Source: Bacillota bacterium (lineage in GTDB: Bacteria > Bacillota > Dethiobacteria > DTU022). From it: a DNA stretch of 45,249 bases. The notes under the pieces are model-generated. The model was not told the origin of the DNA, made no database searches, and saw nothing but the letters and a program-made list of their open reading frames with translations. Where the stretch lies: NCBI GenBank assembly GCA_029552125.1, contig JAKPEE010000154.1, positions 1 to 45,249 of the forward strand, written 5' to 3'. Positions within the stretch are counted from its first letter, which is position 1, and every line of letters begins with the position of its first letter. Shown here in pieces: positions 17,700 to 25,993 of the stretch. Both the position numbers and the translations under genes were made by a program.

Positions 17700-19787
17700 T
17701 TACTTCACCGGGCTGGCGCCCAGTTCTTTCACCTTGGCCGTGGCTTCAGCCACCGCTTTATTAAACTCTTCTTTATCAAGGCCGGACATTTCGGCATAGA
17801 AGATGCGCTCGCCGTTTAAGCCCACTTCGTCCAGCATTTTCCGGGCGCGCGCCACTCTCTGTTTAATCCAGTAAGCCACATTTTTATAGGGGCAGCTCGC
17901 ATTACCCTCTTCAGTGCAACCCACGACCACTACGCCGTCCAGGCCCAGCTCAAATGCTTTGAGCAGGTGCAGAGAATCCAGCTTGGCCACACAGGGGAAG
18001 CGCACTACAGCCGCATGCTCAGGCTTGTTATTGATAAATTCGGGCAGAGCAAATCCGCCGTAGGCACAGGTTAAGGCCAAAATAGCCGGCTCGCCATTTT
18101 TGGCGGACAGAAGCTCTTTCGCCGCAGGTTCGATACTATTGACCGCCTGCTCCACGTAAGGCGAGCGGAACTTAATGGCATAAGCCGGGCAGATGGAGAG
18201 ACACAGGCCGCAAGACTGGCACTGTTTGCTGCGGATGGAGACCTGGCCGTCCTCGCCGATTACCGGGACGTTATAGGGGCAGATGCGCACGCAGGTGAGG
18301 CAATTGGCGCAAAGTTCTTCAATGCGCTGGGCGCCGGCGTAGCAGGTAAGGCAGCGGCGTGCCTCGCATACCGCGGTAACGGTGTCATAGCCAAGTTCCG
18401 CCTGCTTGAAATGCTTGACCCGCTCTTCCGGGGTAAGCATGGGGATCACATTGCGGGGTACTTTTTTGACTTCGGCTAAAACGGCCTGATCAAGTTGTTC
18501 GATGGCCGGCACCTCTTCCAGGGCGGCGCTGTCGAAGGATTTTCCTTCAAGGTAGCTAAGGATGGCCTGAGCAGCCAGTCGCCCGTTGGCCATGGACTGA
18601 ACGGCAGTGCCGGGACCGGTTACCACTTCACCGCAGGCAAAGACTCCCTCCCTGCTGGTGGTCATGGTACGGTTATTAAAAACGATGCGGCCGCGCTCGT
18701 CCACTTCGATTTCTTTGCGCACCGGTTCAGGATCTCCGCCCTGGCCGATGGCAAAGATGACTACATCGCCTTCGATGAACTGTTTGCAGTCCTGGTTAAA
18801 GGAGGGGTTGAAACGACCTTCAGGGTCAAATACACAGGTGCATTCCACTGCTTCCAGGCCGGTAATTTTGCCGTTTTCGCGGAGAATGGCATTGGGACCC
18901 CAGGAGCAGAACATTTCCACCCCTTCTTCTTTCGCTTCTTCAATTTCCCAGTCAAAGGCGGGCATTTCTTCCGCCGATTCAAGGCAGGCCAGCTTTACTT
19001 TACCCGCCCCGCAGCGCAGCGCGGAGCGGGCCACGTCCATGGCCACGTTGCCGCCGCCGATAACGATGACCGTGGGGCTTCCGGTAAATTTGAATCCTTC
19101 CCGCTTAACCTGTTTCAGGAAAGGCAGGGCGTAATAAACTCCTTCTCCTTCGACGCCGGGAATATTGAGGCCGCGGCTGACGGGCAGCCCCAGGGCCAGC
19201 AGGACGGCGTTATAACCTTCTTTTTGCAACTGCTCAATGGTCAAGTCGCGCCCCAGTTCCACGCCAAATTTAAATTCCACGCCCTGGGCGGCAATTTCTT
19301 CAATATCCTGATCGATGACTTCATCGGGGAGGCGGTAGAGGGGGATATAGTGGCGCACGGCGCCGCCGGCGGACTGTTCCCTGTCGAAAACAGTTACCGC
19401 CACACCCAGGCGGGCCAGGTCGTAGGCAGCGGTGAGGCCGCTGGGACCGGCGCCGATGATGGCTACCCGGCCTTTAGAACCTTTGGACGCCGCCGGGGGC
19501 GGCACGGCAGCCTTACCATTTTCCACAGCGAAACGCTTCAGCCCGCGAATGGAAAGGGGTTGATCCACGTTATTACGGCGGCATTCGTCTTCACAGTGGT
19601 GAGCGCAGATAGTGCCACAGACAAAGGGTAGAGGGTTGGTTTCTTTAATTATCGCCAACGCCTGATCAAAGTTGCCGGTGGCGATAGCCAGCAAGTAGTC
19701 ACGTACTCCCTGATGCAACGGGCAGGCAGCCTGGCAGGGGGGATAAGCATTTGCTGCTGCGCTGACCTGGTTTTGGTGCTCAGTCAC
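17700..19787 (-). CDS. GltD-like flavoprotein fused to 2[4Fe-4S] ferredoxin and MvhD-like domains
   Basis: A protein of about 695 residues built from three units (numbers count from the longer start, three residues upstream). Residues 20-90 are the Cys-rich N-terminal FeS segment of GltD-like enzymes (C60, C64, C68, C72). Residues 108-430 hold an FAD domain with GAGPSG (115-120) and an NAD(P) domain with GGGNVAMD (247-254). Residues 490-540 carry two ferredoxin motifs, C496-C499-C502-C506 and C526-C529-C532-C536. The C-terminal part (570-698) is MvhD/FrhD-like, with C577, C602, C627 and C635. Such fusions connect NAD(P)H to ferredoxin or heterodisulfide-reductase-type partners in anaerobes. 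GTG 19787 has GAGGAG eight bases upstream; GTG 19796 would overlap that site. Single-gene unit with terminator. Confidence 0.9.
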   Translation of the reverse strand: MTEHQNQVSAAANAYPPCQAACPLHQGVRDYLLAIATGNFDQALAIIKETNPLPFVCGTICAHHCEDECRRNNVDQPLSIRGLKRFAVENGKAAVPPPAASKGSKGRVAIIGAGPSGLTAAYDLARLGVAVTVFDREQSAGGAVRHYIPLYRLPDEVIDQDIEEIAAQGVEFKFGVELGRDLTIEQLQKEGYNAVLLALGLPVSRGLNIPGVEGEGVYYALPFLKQVKREGFKFTGSPTVIVIGGGNVAMDVARSALRCGAGKVKLACLESAEEMPAFDWEIEEAKEEGVEMFCSWGPNAILRENGKITGLEAVECTCVFDPEGRFNPSFNQDCKQFIEGDVVIFAIGQGGDPEPVRKEIEVDERGRIVFNNRTMTTSREGVFACGEVVTGPGTAVQSMANGRLAAQAILSYLEGKSFDSAALEEVPAIEQLDQAVLAEVKKVPRNVIPMLTPEERVKHFKQAELGYDTVTAVCEARRCLTCYAGAQRIEELCANCLTCVRICPYNVPVIGEDGQVSIRSKQCQSCGLCLSICPAYAIKFRSPYVEQAVNSIEPAAKELLSAKNGEPAILALTCAYGGFALPEFINNKPEHAAVVRFPCVAKLDSLHLLKAFELGLDGVVVVGCTEEGNASCPYKNVAYWIKQRVARARKMLDEVGLNGERIFYAEMSGLDKEEFNKAVAEATAKVKELGASPVK

Positions 19788-19927
19788 TAATATCACTCCT
19801 CACTACAAATTTAACGTAAAATTAGACTAGTTTTTATAATTCGCTGTAAAACTAAATATTCCTGTTAATTTAATACGATTTATTTCACGAAGCAGGTATT
19901 ATTTTCATAAAGGAGTCCCGGCCCACC

Positions 19928-19956
19928 TGTCGAATACTGTCGAAGATCATTCGATG
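19928..19956 (+). promoter_or_regulatory. Tandem Spo0A (0A) box candidates
   Basis: TGTCGAA occurs at 19928-19934 and again at 19938-19944, a direct repeat with 10-bp spacing, one helical turn. A degenerate inverted copy, TTCGATG, is at 19950-19956. TGTCGAA is the published core of the Spo0A box. The cluster lies in the gap before the carboxypeptidase gene, about 95 bases from its start. Confidence 0.5.
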
Positions 19957-20037
19957 ATTATCATTTCAGCATCAGTCCTTTCCTGAAATTTACCAAAAAT
20001 TAACCAACTTTAGACCCGACAGCTAGGAGGTACACAT

Positions 20038-21234
20038 GTGAACACCCTCAAGAAGATTTTAGCCGGCATATTAATCATATGCTTTTGCGCAGCCGTTTTC
20101 AACCCGGCGGCGGTTTCAGCAGAGGAGGAACTGGAGCTGTCCGCCAAAGCGGCGGTGTTGATCGAAGCACAAACCGGCAAGATCCTTTACGAAAAAAACG
20201 CCACGGAGCCTTTGCCGCCGGCCAGCCTGACCAAAATCATGACTTTGCTGGTAGCCATGGAAGCGCTAAAAAGTGGCCGGGTCAACTGGGACACTCCCAT
20301 CACCGCCAGCCAGAAAGCCTGGGAGGTCAGCGATTACGGCAATACTTCGACCATGTTTTTAAATATCGGCCAGCAGGCCACTTTTCGGGAGATGATCAAG
20401 GGCATCGCCATTGTCTCGGCCAACGATGCCTGCGTGGCGGTGGCCGAGCACCTGTACGGTTCGGAAGCCGCCTTTGTGCAGCAAATGAACCGGAGAGCGG
20501 CAGAGTTGGGGCTGGAAAATACCCATTTTGTCAATTCGCACGGGCTGGATGATCCCGATCAATATATGAGCGCTTTAGATATTGCGCGCCTGGCCGCTTA
20601 CTTTATTCAAACCCAGCCCGAGGCCGCCGCTTTCCAGGCGGAGCGGGAATTTACGTTCAACGGTATCCGGCAGTTCAACCGCAACCCCCTATTGGGAAGC
20701 TATCCCGGAGCGGATGGGGTCAAGACCGGCAGCACCCCCCGGGCCGGTTATTGCCTGACCGCAACCAGCAAGCAGCAGGGAATGCGCCTGATCAGCGTAG
20801 TGTTAAATACCCCCGGCCTGCGGGAGCGGGGCGAAGACAGTGAAGTGCTGTTAAATTACGGTTTTCGTAATTTTAAGCTGGTCACTTTTTATGATGCCGG
20901 CGAGACGGTGGCCCATGCCACGGTAAGCCGGGGCCGCCAGCGGGAAGTGCCGCTAATGGCCCGGCGGCCGGTTGCCGCGGTAGCCCCCCGGGAAGACGAA
21001 GACTACAACATTGAGCAGGTGCTGCTCCTGGATGAGGCGCTGGAAGCGCCGGTGGAAGAAGGCCAGAGCGCCGGCACCATCCAGTTAATCGACCCTGAAG
21101 GGAAAGTGATCGACGAAGTAGAGCTGTTGGCCGCGGCGAGCGTGGAGCGGCTGGGCTTCTTTAGTTCCATCCTCAGAAGTATCGGTGATTTCTTTTCGAG
21201 CCTCTGGGACAGGGTCTGGGGAAATGAGAAATAA
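20038..21234 (+). CDS. D-alanyl-D-alanine carboxypeptidase (DacF/PBP5-type)
   Basis: A 398-residue low-molecular-mass penicillin-binding protein that removes the terminal D-Ala from peptidoglycan peptides. A signal peptide ends near residue 28 (VSA-EEE). The active site shows S63-L-T-K66, S127-A-N129 and K229-T-G-S. A PBP5-type C-terminal beta domain follows. The last residues (GFFSSILRSIGDFFSSLWD) form an amphipathic membrane anchor. AGGAGG precedes a GTG start; an overlapping ATG there reads straight into a stop. In Bacillus the closest types (DacF, DacB) act in sporulation, which fits the 0A-like boxes upstream. Confidence 0.93.
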   Translation: MNTLKKILAGILIICFCAAVFNPAAVSAEEELELSAKAAVLIEAQTGKILYEKNATEPLPPASLTKIMTLLVAMEALKSGRVNWDTPITASQKAWEVSDYGNTSTMFLNIGQQATFREMIKGIAIVSANDACVAVAEHLYGSEAAFVQQMNRRAAELGLENTHFVNSHGLDDPDQYMSALDIARLAAYFIQTQPEAAAFQAEREFTFNGIRQFNRNPLLGSYPGADGVKTGSTPRAGYCLTATSKQQGMRLISVVLNTPGLRERGEDSEVLLNYGFRNFKLVTFYDAGETVAHATVSRGRQREVPLMARRPVAAVAPREDEDYNIEQVLLLDEALEAPVEEGQSAGTIQLIDPEGKVIDEVELLAAASVERLGFFSSILRSIGDFFSSLWDRVWGNEK

Positions 21235-21402
21235 GGAAATACGGGAGGGCGGCGCGCGGCGCCGCCCCCTTTATGACCGGCGAAATATACACATCTGAAA
21301 CCGCCTGGTGATGTGCCTTTTCCCGCGGGCGCGGCATACCGCGTCCCTGCATTAATCCTTAAAATTTTCGTTACTGCTCAGGCTAACGACTATTTTACTT
21401 AA

Positions 21403-21612
21403 ACCCCCTCTCCCTAACCCTCTCCCTAACCCTCTCCCACCAGGGGAGAGGGAATTGCCGCTGCCGCACTGAGCACCGCGAATACAGAAAACAGACCGTT
21501 AACCGACTCCCTCCCCCCTCGTGGGGGAGGGACAGGGCGGGGGGCGTAACTTTTTTCGGCCAAAGCCAGTCAGCAGACTTCCTAGTCCCCCTCTCCCACC
21601 AGGGGAGAGGGA
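21403..21612. repeat. Cluster of three REP-like GGGAGAGGG hairpins
   Basis: Stems are 21430-21438 with 21444-21452 (CCCTCTCCC/GGGAGAGGG), 21508-21517 with 21523-21532 (TCCCTCCCCC and complement), and 21589-21597 with 21603-21611, a second copy of the first stem. A CCCTCTCCCTAA unit is also repeated in tandem at 21406-21430. A matching half is at 136-152. Such elements are typical intergenic REP sequences; in translation they give spurious PLPWWER frames. They may also end transcription between the convergent carboxypeptidase and ppdK genes. Confidence 0.8.
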
Positions 21613-21772
21613 AGCAAAACAGCCCGGTCAGGGTAGTTGCTTTCAACAGGTCGTTGGAACAGCCAAGTAGATATGCAAATTTTCAAAGAACAGAAACACG
21701 GGCGCGTCACACCCGCCTCAACATTGCCCAGGGCAGGCTCTGCAGTTCTATTCCAACTTCCTACTTCCAATT
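21613..21772. other. Gene-free interval after ppdK
   Basis: Between the repeat cluster and the ppdK stop I see no gene, strong hairpin or promoter. Confidence 0.5.
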
Positions 21773-24424
21773 TCAAACATCCAGAAGAGCCCTGGCCGCA
21801 GCCAGCCTGGCAATGGGAATCCGGAAAGGCGAGCAACTGACGTAGTCCAGACCGGCTTCGTGGAAAAACTCTACTGATGCCGGATCGCCGCCGTGTTCAC
21901 CGCAAACACCCAGTTTTATGTCCGGCCTGCTGCGGCGGCCTTCCTCGATGGCCAGCTTCACCAGCCGGCCCACCCCTTCGCGGTCAATTTCCATGAAGGG
22001 ATTCTCCGGGAGTATCTTTTCCTGAAGATAGAAGGGCAAGAATTTTCCTTCAGCGTCATCCCGGCTGTAACCAAGAGTGGTTTGCGTGAGGTCGTTGGTG
22101 CCGAAAGAGAAAAACTGCGCCACTTCGGCCAGTTGGCCGGCCACCAGGCAGGCCCGGGGCAGCTCGATCATTGTTCCGATCAGGTAAGGCAGATCCCGGC
22201 CCGCTTGCTTGAGTACTGCGGCGGCGGCCTGCTCAACCTCTTCTTTCATGCGCATGAGCTCCTGGCGGTGCCCCACCAGGGGGATCATAATCTCCAGTCG
22301 CAGATCCCCGGGGGCCATCCCTTCTTCCAAAAGCTCCACCGCTGCCTCAAAAATGGCCTGCACCTGCATGCGGTATATTTCCGGGTAGACTATTCCGAGG
22401 CGGCAGCCGCGATGGCCGAGCATGGGGTTCATTTCGGAAAGCGAGCGTACTGTCTGCAGCAGCGCCTCTTTCTGCTGCAGCAGCTCCTGGTCTCCCTTCT
22501 CCCGGCGCAGGCGGTCCACTTCCAGCAGCAGAGCTTCGCGGTTGGGCAAGAATTCATGGAGGGGCGGGTCCAGCAGCCGGATGGTTACCGGGTAGCCGGC
22601 CATCACCTTGAAAATTCCTTTAAAATCGTTCTTCTGCAGCGGCAACAGGTCGGCCAGTGCTTCCTGCCTCTCTTGCAGGGTTGAAGCCATAATCATGCGC
22701 TGCACCAGCGGAACCCTGCTCTTTTCCATGAACATATGCTCGGTGCGGCAGAGCCCGATTCCCTCGGCACCCATTTCCAGGGCGCGGCGGGCATCTTCCG
22801 GCGTGTCGGCATTGGCCCTCACTTTCAAGCGGCGGATCTGGTCGGCCCAGCCAAGCAGCTTTTTAAACTCCGGGGAAAGCTCCGGGTCAATCAGCGGCAC
22901 CTCGCCCAGGATCACTCTGCCGGTGGAGCCGTCAATAGAGAGGATCTCTCCTTCTGCGAATTCGCGGTCATCGATATAAAAGCAACCTTTAGCCTGATCA
23001 ATGCGTAAACTCTCGCAGCCGCAGACACAGGATTTGCCGATACCCCTGGCTACCACCGCGGCATGGCTGGTCATGCCGCCGCGGCTGGTCAGAACACCCT
23101 GGGCGGCGTAGATGCCGTGAATATCGTCGGGAGTAGTTTCGGGACGCACCAGCAGCACTTTCTCACCCCGGGCCGCCTCGCTCTGGGCCCGGTCGGCGCT
23201 AAATATCACTTTGCCGGAGGCAGCGCCGGGAGAGGCCGGCAGGCCCCGGGCGATGACCTCCAGCCGGGCTTCCGGGTCGATGCGGCGGTGCAGCAGCTGC
23301 TCCAACTGGTGGGGATCAACCCGCTGCAACGCCTCCTCCCGGCTAATCATCCCCTCTTCCACCAGGTCCACCGCCACCTTAACCGCCGCGGCGGCGCTGC
23401 GCTTGCCGGTGCGTGTCTGCAAGATATACAGTTTTTTACGCTCGATGGTAAATTCAATATCCTGCATATCACGGTAATGGGCTTCCAGCTTGCGGCTAAC
23501 CTCCATAAACTGGCGGTAAAGTTCAGGCATAAACTGCTCTAGCTCGGACAGGGGGCGCGGGGTGCGGATGCCGGCCACCACGTCTTCGCCCTGGGCGTTT
23601 ACCAGAAATTCACCGTAAAGTTGGGCTTCTCCGGTGGAGGGGTTGCGTGTAAAAGCCACCCCGGTGGCACTGTCGTCGCCCATGTTGCCGAAAACCATGG
23701 CCTGCACATTTACCGCGGTGCCCAGATCATCAGGGATGCGGTTATTGCGGCGGTACACCTGGGCCCGGGGGTTATGCCAGGAATCAAAGACAGCCCGCAC
23801 CGCCTGCAGCAACTGCTCCCGGGGATCTTCCGGAAAAGGAGTGCCAGTTTCCCGGCGCACCACCTCGAAAAATAAGTCGATGACCTGCTCCAGGTCTTCA
23901 GGGAGAAGCGCGGCGTCACTGTCCAGCCCGCGGCGATCTTTAATGTCATGAAGGATATTTTCAAAATGATAGTGATCGACTTTCAGGACCACCTCGGCAA
24001 ACATCTGGATAAAACGGCGGTAGCAGTCCAGGGCAAAGCGGCGGTTGGCCGTTTCTCCGGCCAGCGCTTCCACCGTTGCCCGGTTTAAGCCAAGATTCAG
24101 AATTGTATCCATCATTCCGGGCATGGAGATGACCGCTCCGGAGCGGACAGATAACAAAAGTGGCGCTTCACTGCCGCCAAAGCGGCGCTGCGTCTGCTGC
24201 TCCAGCAGCTTTAAGTTATCTTCCAGTTCCTGCGCCAGCTCCGGCCAGATTTGCCGACCCCGGGTAAAGTAAAGATTACAGGCTTCGGTGCTGACGATAA
24301 ATCCGGGCGGAACAGGGAGGCCGAGGCGGGTCATCTCGGCCAGGTTCGCCCCCTTGCCGCCAAGCAGGCTTTTCATTTCTTTGCTGCCCTGGGAAAACTG
24401 GTAGATCATCTGCTCCCTGCTCAT
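21773..24424 (-). CDS. ppdK: Pyruvate, phosphate dikinase
   Basis: An 883-residue enzyme, the usual size, interconverting pyruvate + ATP + Pi with PEP + AMP + PPi. The ATP-grasp domain opens with LLGGKGANLAEMTRLGLPVPPGF. The swivelling phosphohistidine is in GGMTSHAAVVARG, with the neighbouring Thr/Ser that the regulator modifies. The PEP/pyruvate barrel ends with FSFGTNDLTQTTLGYSRDD and GVCGEHGGDP. Its ATG overlaps the stop of the regulator gene by four bases, so the enzyme and its controller are translated together. Control by the CcpN-like repressor upstream is likely but inferred. Confidence 0.97.
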   Translation of the reverse strand: MSREQMIYQFSQGSKEMKSLLGGKGANLAEMTRLGLPVPPGFIVSTEACNLYFTRGRQIWPELAQELEDNLKLLEQQTQRRFGGSEAPLLLSVRSGAVISMPGMMDTILNLGLNRATVEALAGETANRRFALDCYRRFIQMFAEVVLKVDHYHFENILHDIKDRRGLDSDAALLPEDLEQVIDLFFEVVRRETGTPFPEDPREQLLQAVRAVFDSWHNPRAQVYRRNNRIPDDLGTAVNVQAMVFGNMGDDSATGVAFTRNPSTGEAQLYGEFLVNAQGEDVVAGIRTPRPLSELEQFMPELYRQFMEVSRKLEAHYRDMQDIEFTIERKKLYILQTRTGKRSAAAAVKVAVDLVEEGMISREEALQRVDPHQLEQLLHRRIDPEARLEVIARGLPASPGAASGKVIFSADRAQSEAARGEKVLLVRPETTPDDIHGIYAAQGVLTSRGGMTSHAAVVARGIGKSCVCGCESLRIDQAKGCFYIDDREFAEGEILSIDGSTGRVILGEVPLIDPELSPEFKKLLGWADQIRRLKVRANADTPEDARRALEMGAEGIGLCRTEHMFMEKSRVPLVQRMIMASTLQERQEALADLLPLQKNDFKGIFKVMAGYPVTIRLLDPPLHEFLPNREALLLEVDRLRREKGDQELLQQKEALLQTVRSLSEMNPMLGHRGCRLGIVYPEIYRMQVQAIFEAAVELLEEGMAPGDLRLEIMIPLVGHRQELMRMKEEVEQAAAAVLKQAGRDLPYLIGTMIELPRACLVAGQLAEVAQFFSFGTNDLTQTTLGYSRDDAEGKFLPFYLQEKILPENPFMEIDREGVGRLVKLAIEEGRRSRPDIKLGVCGEHGGDPASVEFFHEAGLDYVSCSPFRIPIARLAAARALLDV

Positions 24425-25245
24425 TGTTCTCCTCCTCTAACTATCTGCAAAATCTTGTTGGCCACTTCTTCCACCGCCTTGTTGGAAACGTCGAAAACCC
24501 TGCAGCCCAGCTTGCGCATAATCCGCCGGGCATACTCCAGCTCCTCCGTAATCCGCTCCATGGAGGCATAGTTGGCGTGGGCGTCCAGCCCGAGGTCATT
24601 GAGCCGCTCCATGCGGATGGTCCTCAACTGCACGGGATCTATGACCAGGCCGATTATTTTTTTATTGGAAATCCAGAAAAGCTCCTCCGGAGGCTCCACT
24701 TCGGGGACCAGCGGCAGATTGGCCACCAGCACGCGGCGGTGGGCCAGGTACATGCTCAGGGGGGTTTTGGAGGTGCGCGAAACCCCGATCAGCACCACTT
24801 CGGCCAGGAGCAGGCCGCGCGGATCCTTGCCGTCATCATACTTAACGGCAAATTCCACGGCGGCGATGCGGTGGAAATAATCCTCGTCGAGGCGGCGGAT
24901 CCGGCCCGGTTCCAGGTAGGGGGTGGTCTGCATGACCCGGGCGAAGGCCTCCATGGTCGGCCCCAGGATATCTGCCGTGGGGAGGTCAAGCCGGGCCGCC
25001 TCCTCTTCCAGGAAACGGCGCAGCTCCGGCAGAACCAGGGTATAGGCGATAATGCTTTTCTGTTTTGAAGCTTCGGCAAGCACTTCCCGGATCTGGGAGA
25101 TGTCGTTGATAAAGGGGACGCGTTGCAGCTCAACCGCGTTGCCCGCATTGTACTGGCTGGCCACCGCCTTGACCACGAATTCAGCTGTTTCCCCGATCGA
25201 ATCTGATACGACAAATACAACAGGCTTTTGCGGAGAACTACTCAA
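24421..25245 (-). CDS. PPDK regulatory protein (kinase/pyrophosphorylase, DUF299)
   Basis: A bifunctional enzyme that inactivates pyruvate, phosphate dikinase by ADP-dependent Thr phosphorylation and reactivates it by Pi-dependent dephosphorylation. The unusual P-loop GVSRTSKT is near residues 154-161, following PVVFVVSDSIGETAE at the N-terminus. I chose TTG 25245 as start because AAGGAGG sits nine bases before it; the TTG at 25254 directly abuts that site. The adjacent ppdK gene confirms the substrate. The Bacillus homologue, yqfL, also sits next to ccpN. Confidence 0.94.
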   Translation of the reverse strand: MSSSPQKPVVFVVSDSIGETAEFVVKAVASQYNAGNAVELQRVPFINDISQIREVLAEASKQKSIIAYTLVLPELRRFLEEEAARLDLPTADILGPTMEAFARVMQTTPYLEPGRIRRLDEDYFHRIAAVEFAVKYDDGKDPRGLLLAEVVLIGVSRTSKTPLSMYLAHRRVLVANLPLVPEVEPPEELFWISNKKIIGLVIDPVQLRTIRMERLNDLGLDAHANYASMERITEELEYARRIMRKLGCRVFDVSNKAVEEVANKILQIVRGGEQ

Positions 25246-25264
25246 ATAGTGCAACCTCCTTAAG

Positions 25265-25894
25265 CTAGCGGACCAACCCGGCCAGCACGCGAACCAGGGT
25301 AGTTTTCGTTACTTTTCCGATCAGCTTCAGCCTGCCTCCCGGCAGCTCCTTAACTACCGGCAGAGCATCCACCTCGTTGTCAATCATTTTTTGCGCCGCC
25401 TCCAGCACGTTATCTTCCTGGTTTATGGTAATTATATGCGGCAGCCGCGTCATAATCACTGTAACCGGCATTTTGGTCAGGTCGGCGGCGCCCAGGGCCG
25501 TTTTCAGCAAGTCTTTGCGCGAGATCACTCCCTGCAGGCAACCTTCATCGTCCACGACAAACAAAGTGCCCACATCTTCAACAAATAAAGTAACAATGGC
25601 ATCGTAAACCGCAGTGTGTTCGCGCACCACCGCCGGCACTGCCTTAATCTGGCCAACCTGATACTGTTTCAGGTGCTCAACGACCAGGTTGGAGGCGTCT
25701 TTGCCGGTATAGTAGTAGCCGACCCGGGGCCGCGCCTCCAGCATGCCCGAGGTGGTCAACACCGCCAGGCATGGCCTCAGGGCGGCCCGGGATACATTCA
25801 AACGGGCGGCAATCTCTTCTCCGGAGATGGGGCCGGAGGACTTGACGATTTCCAGAATATCTTTTTGCCGCTGGGTTAAACCGATATCCTTCAC
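25265..25894 (-). CDS. ccpN: CcpN-like transcriptional repressor (HTH plus CBS pair)
   Basis: A 209-residue regulator. Residues 1-60 form a winged HTH (TQRQKDILEIVKSSGPISGEEIA). Residues 80-205 form two CBS modules (VGTLFVVDDEGCLQGVISRKDLL; VDALPVVKELPGGRLKLIGKVTK) that sense adenine nucleotides. In Bacillus CcpN represses gluconeogenic genes and is paired with yqfL; here it is followed by the PPDK regulator and ppdK, which fits a pyruvate/PEP switch. The start is a GTG with a weak ribosome site. A 14-bp palindrome (25939-25952) upstream may be its operator. Confidence 0.88.
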   Translation of the reverse strand: MKDIGLTQRQKDILEIVKSSGPISGEEIAARLNVSRAALRPCLAVLTTSGMLEARPRVGYYYTGKDASNLVVEHLKQYQVGQIKAVPAVVREHTAVYDAIVTLFVEDVGTLFVVDDEGCLQGVISRKDLLKTALGAADLTKMPVTVIMTRLPHIITINQEDNVLEAAQKMIDNEVDALPVVKELPGGRLKLIGKVTKTTLVRVLAGLVR

Positions 25895-25938
25895 CCCGTT
25901 TCAAAAACAGGCTACCCCATTCTTAATAAAACAGGTAG

Positions 25939-25952
25939 ATAGTATATACTAT
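25939..25952. promoter_or_regulatory. Palindrome in the ccpN upstream region
   Basis: ATAGTATATACTAT is a perfect 14-bp palindrome 45 bases before the CcpN-like gene and just after the glyS stop. It could be an operator for autoregulation or overlap a -10 element. No direct evidence links it to CcpN. Confidence 0.35.
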
Positions 25953-25993
25953 ATGCAGCGGCACAGTTCCTTCCTTTTAAGTTATTAAGTTTA

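Noticed and set aside
18495-19631. 378-codon plus-strand frame inside the flavin/iron-sulfur fusion gene
   Set aside because: Shadow of a gene with all its motifs; no ribosome site or family features.
21395-21646. Minus-strand frame containing PLPWWERVRERVRERG
   Set aside because: It is produced by the GGGAGAGGG hairpin repeats; such frames are a well-known artefact and there is no ribosome site.
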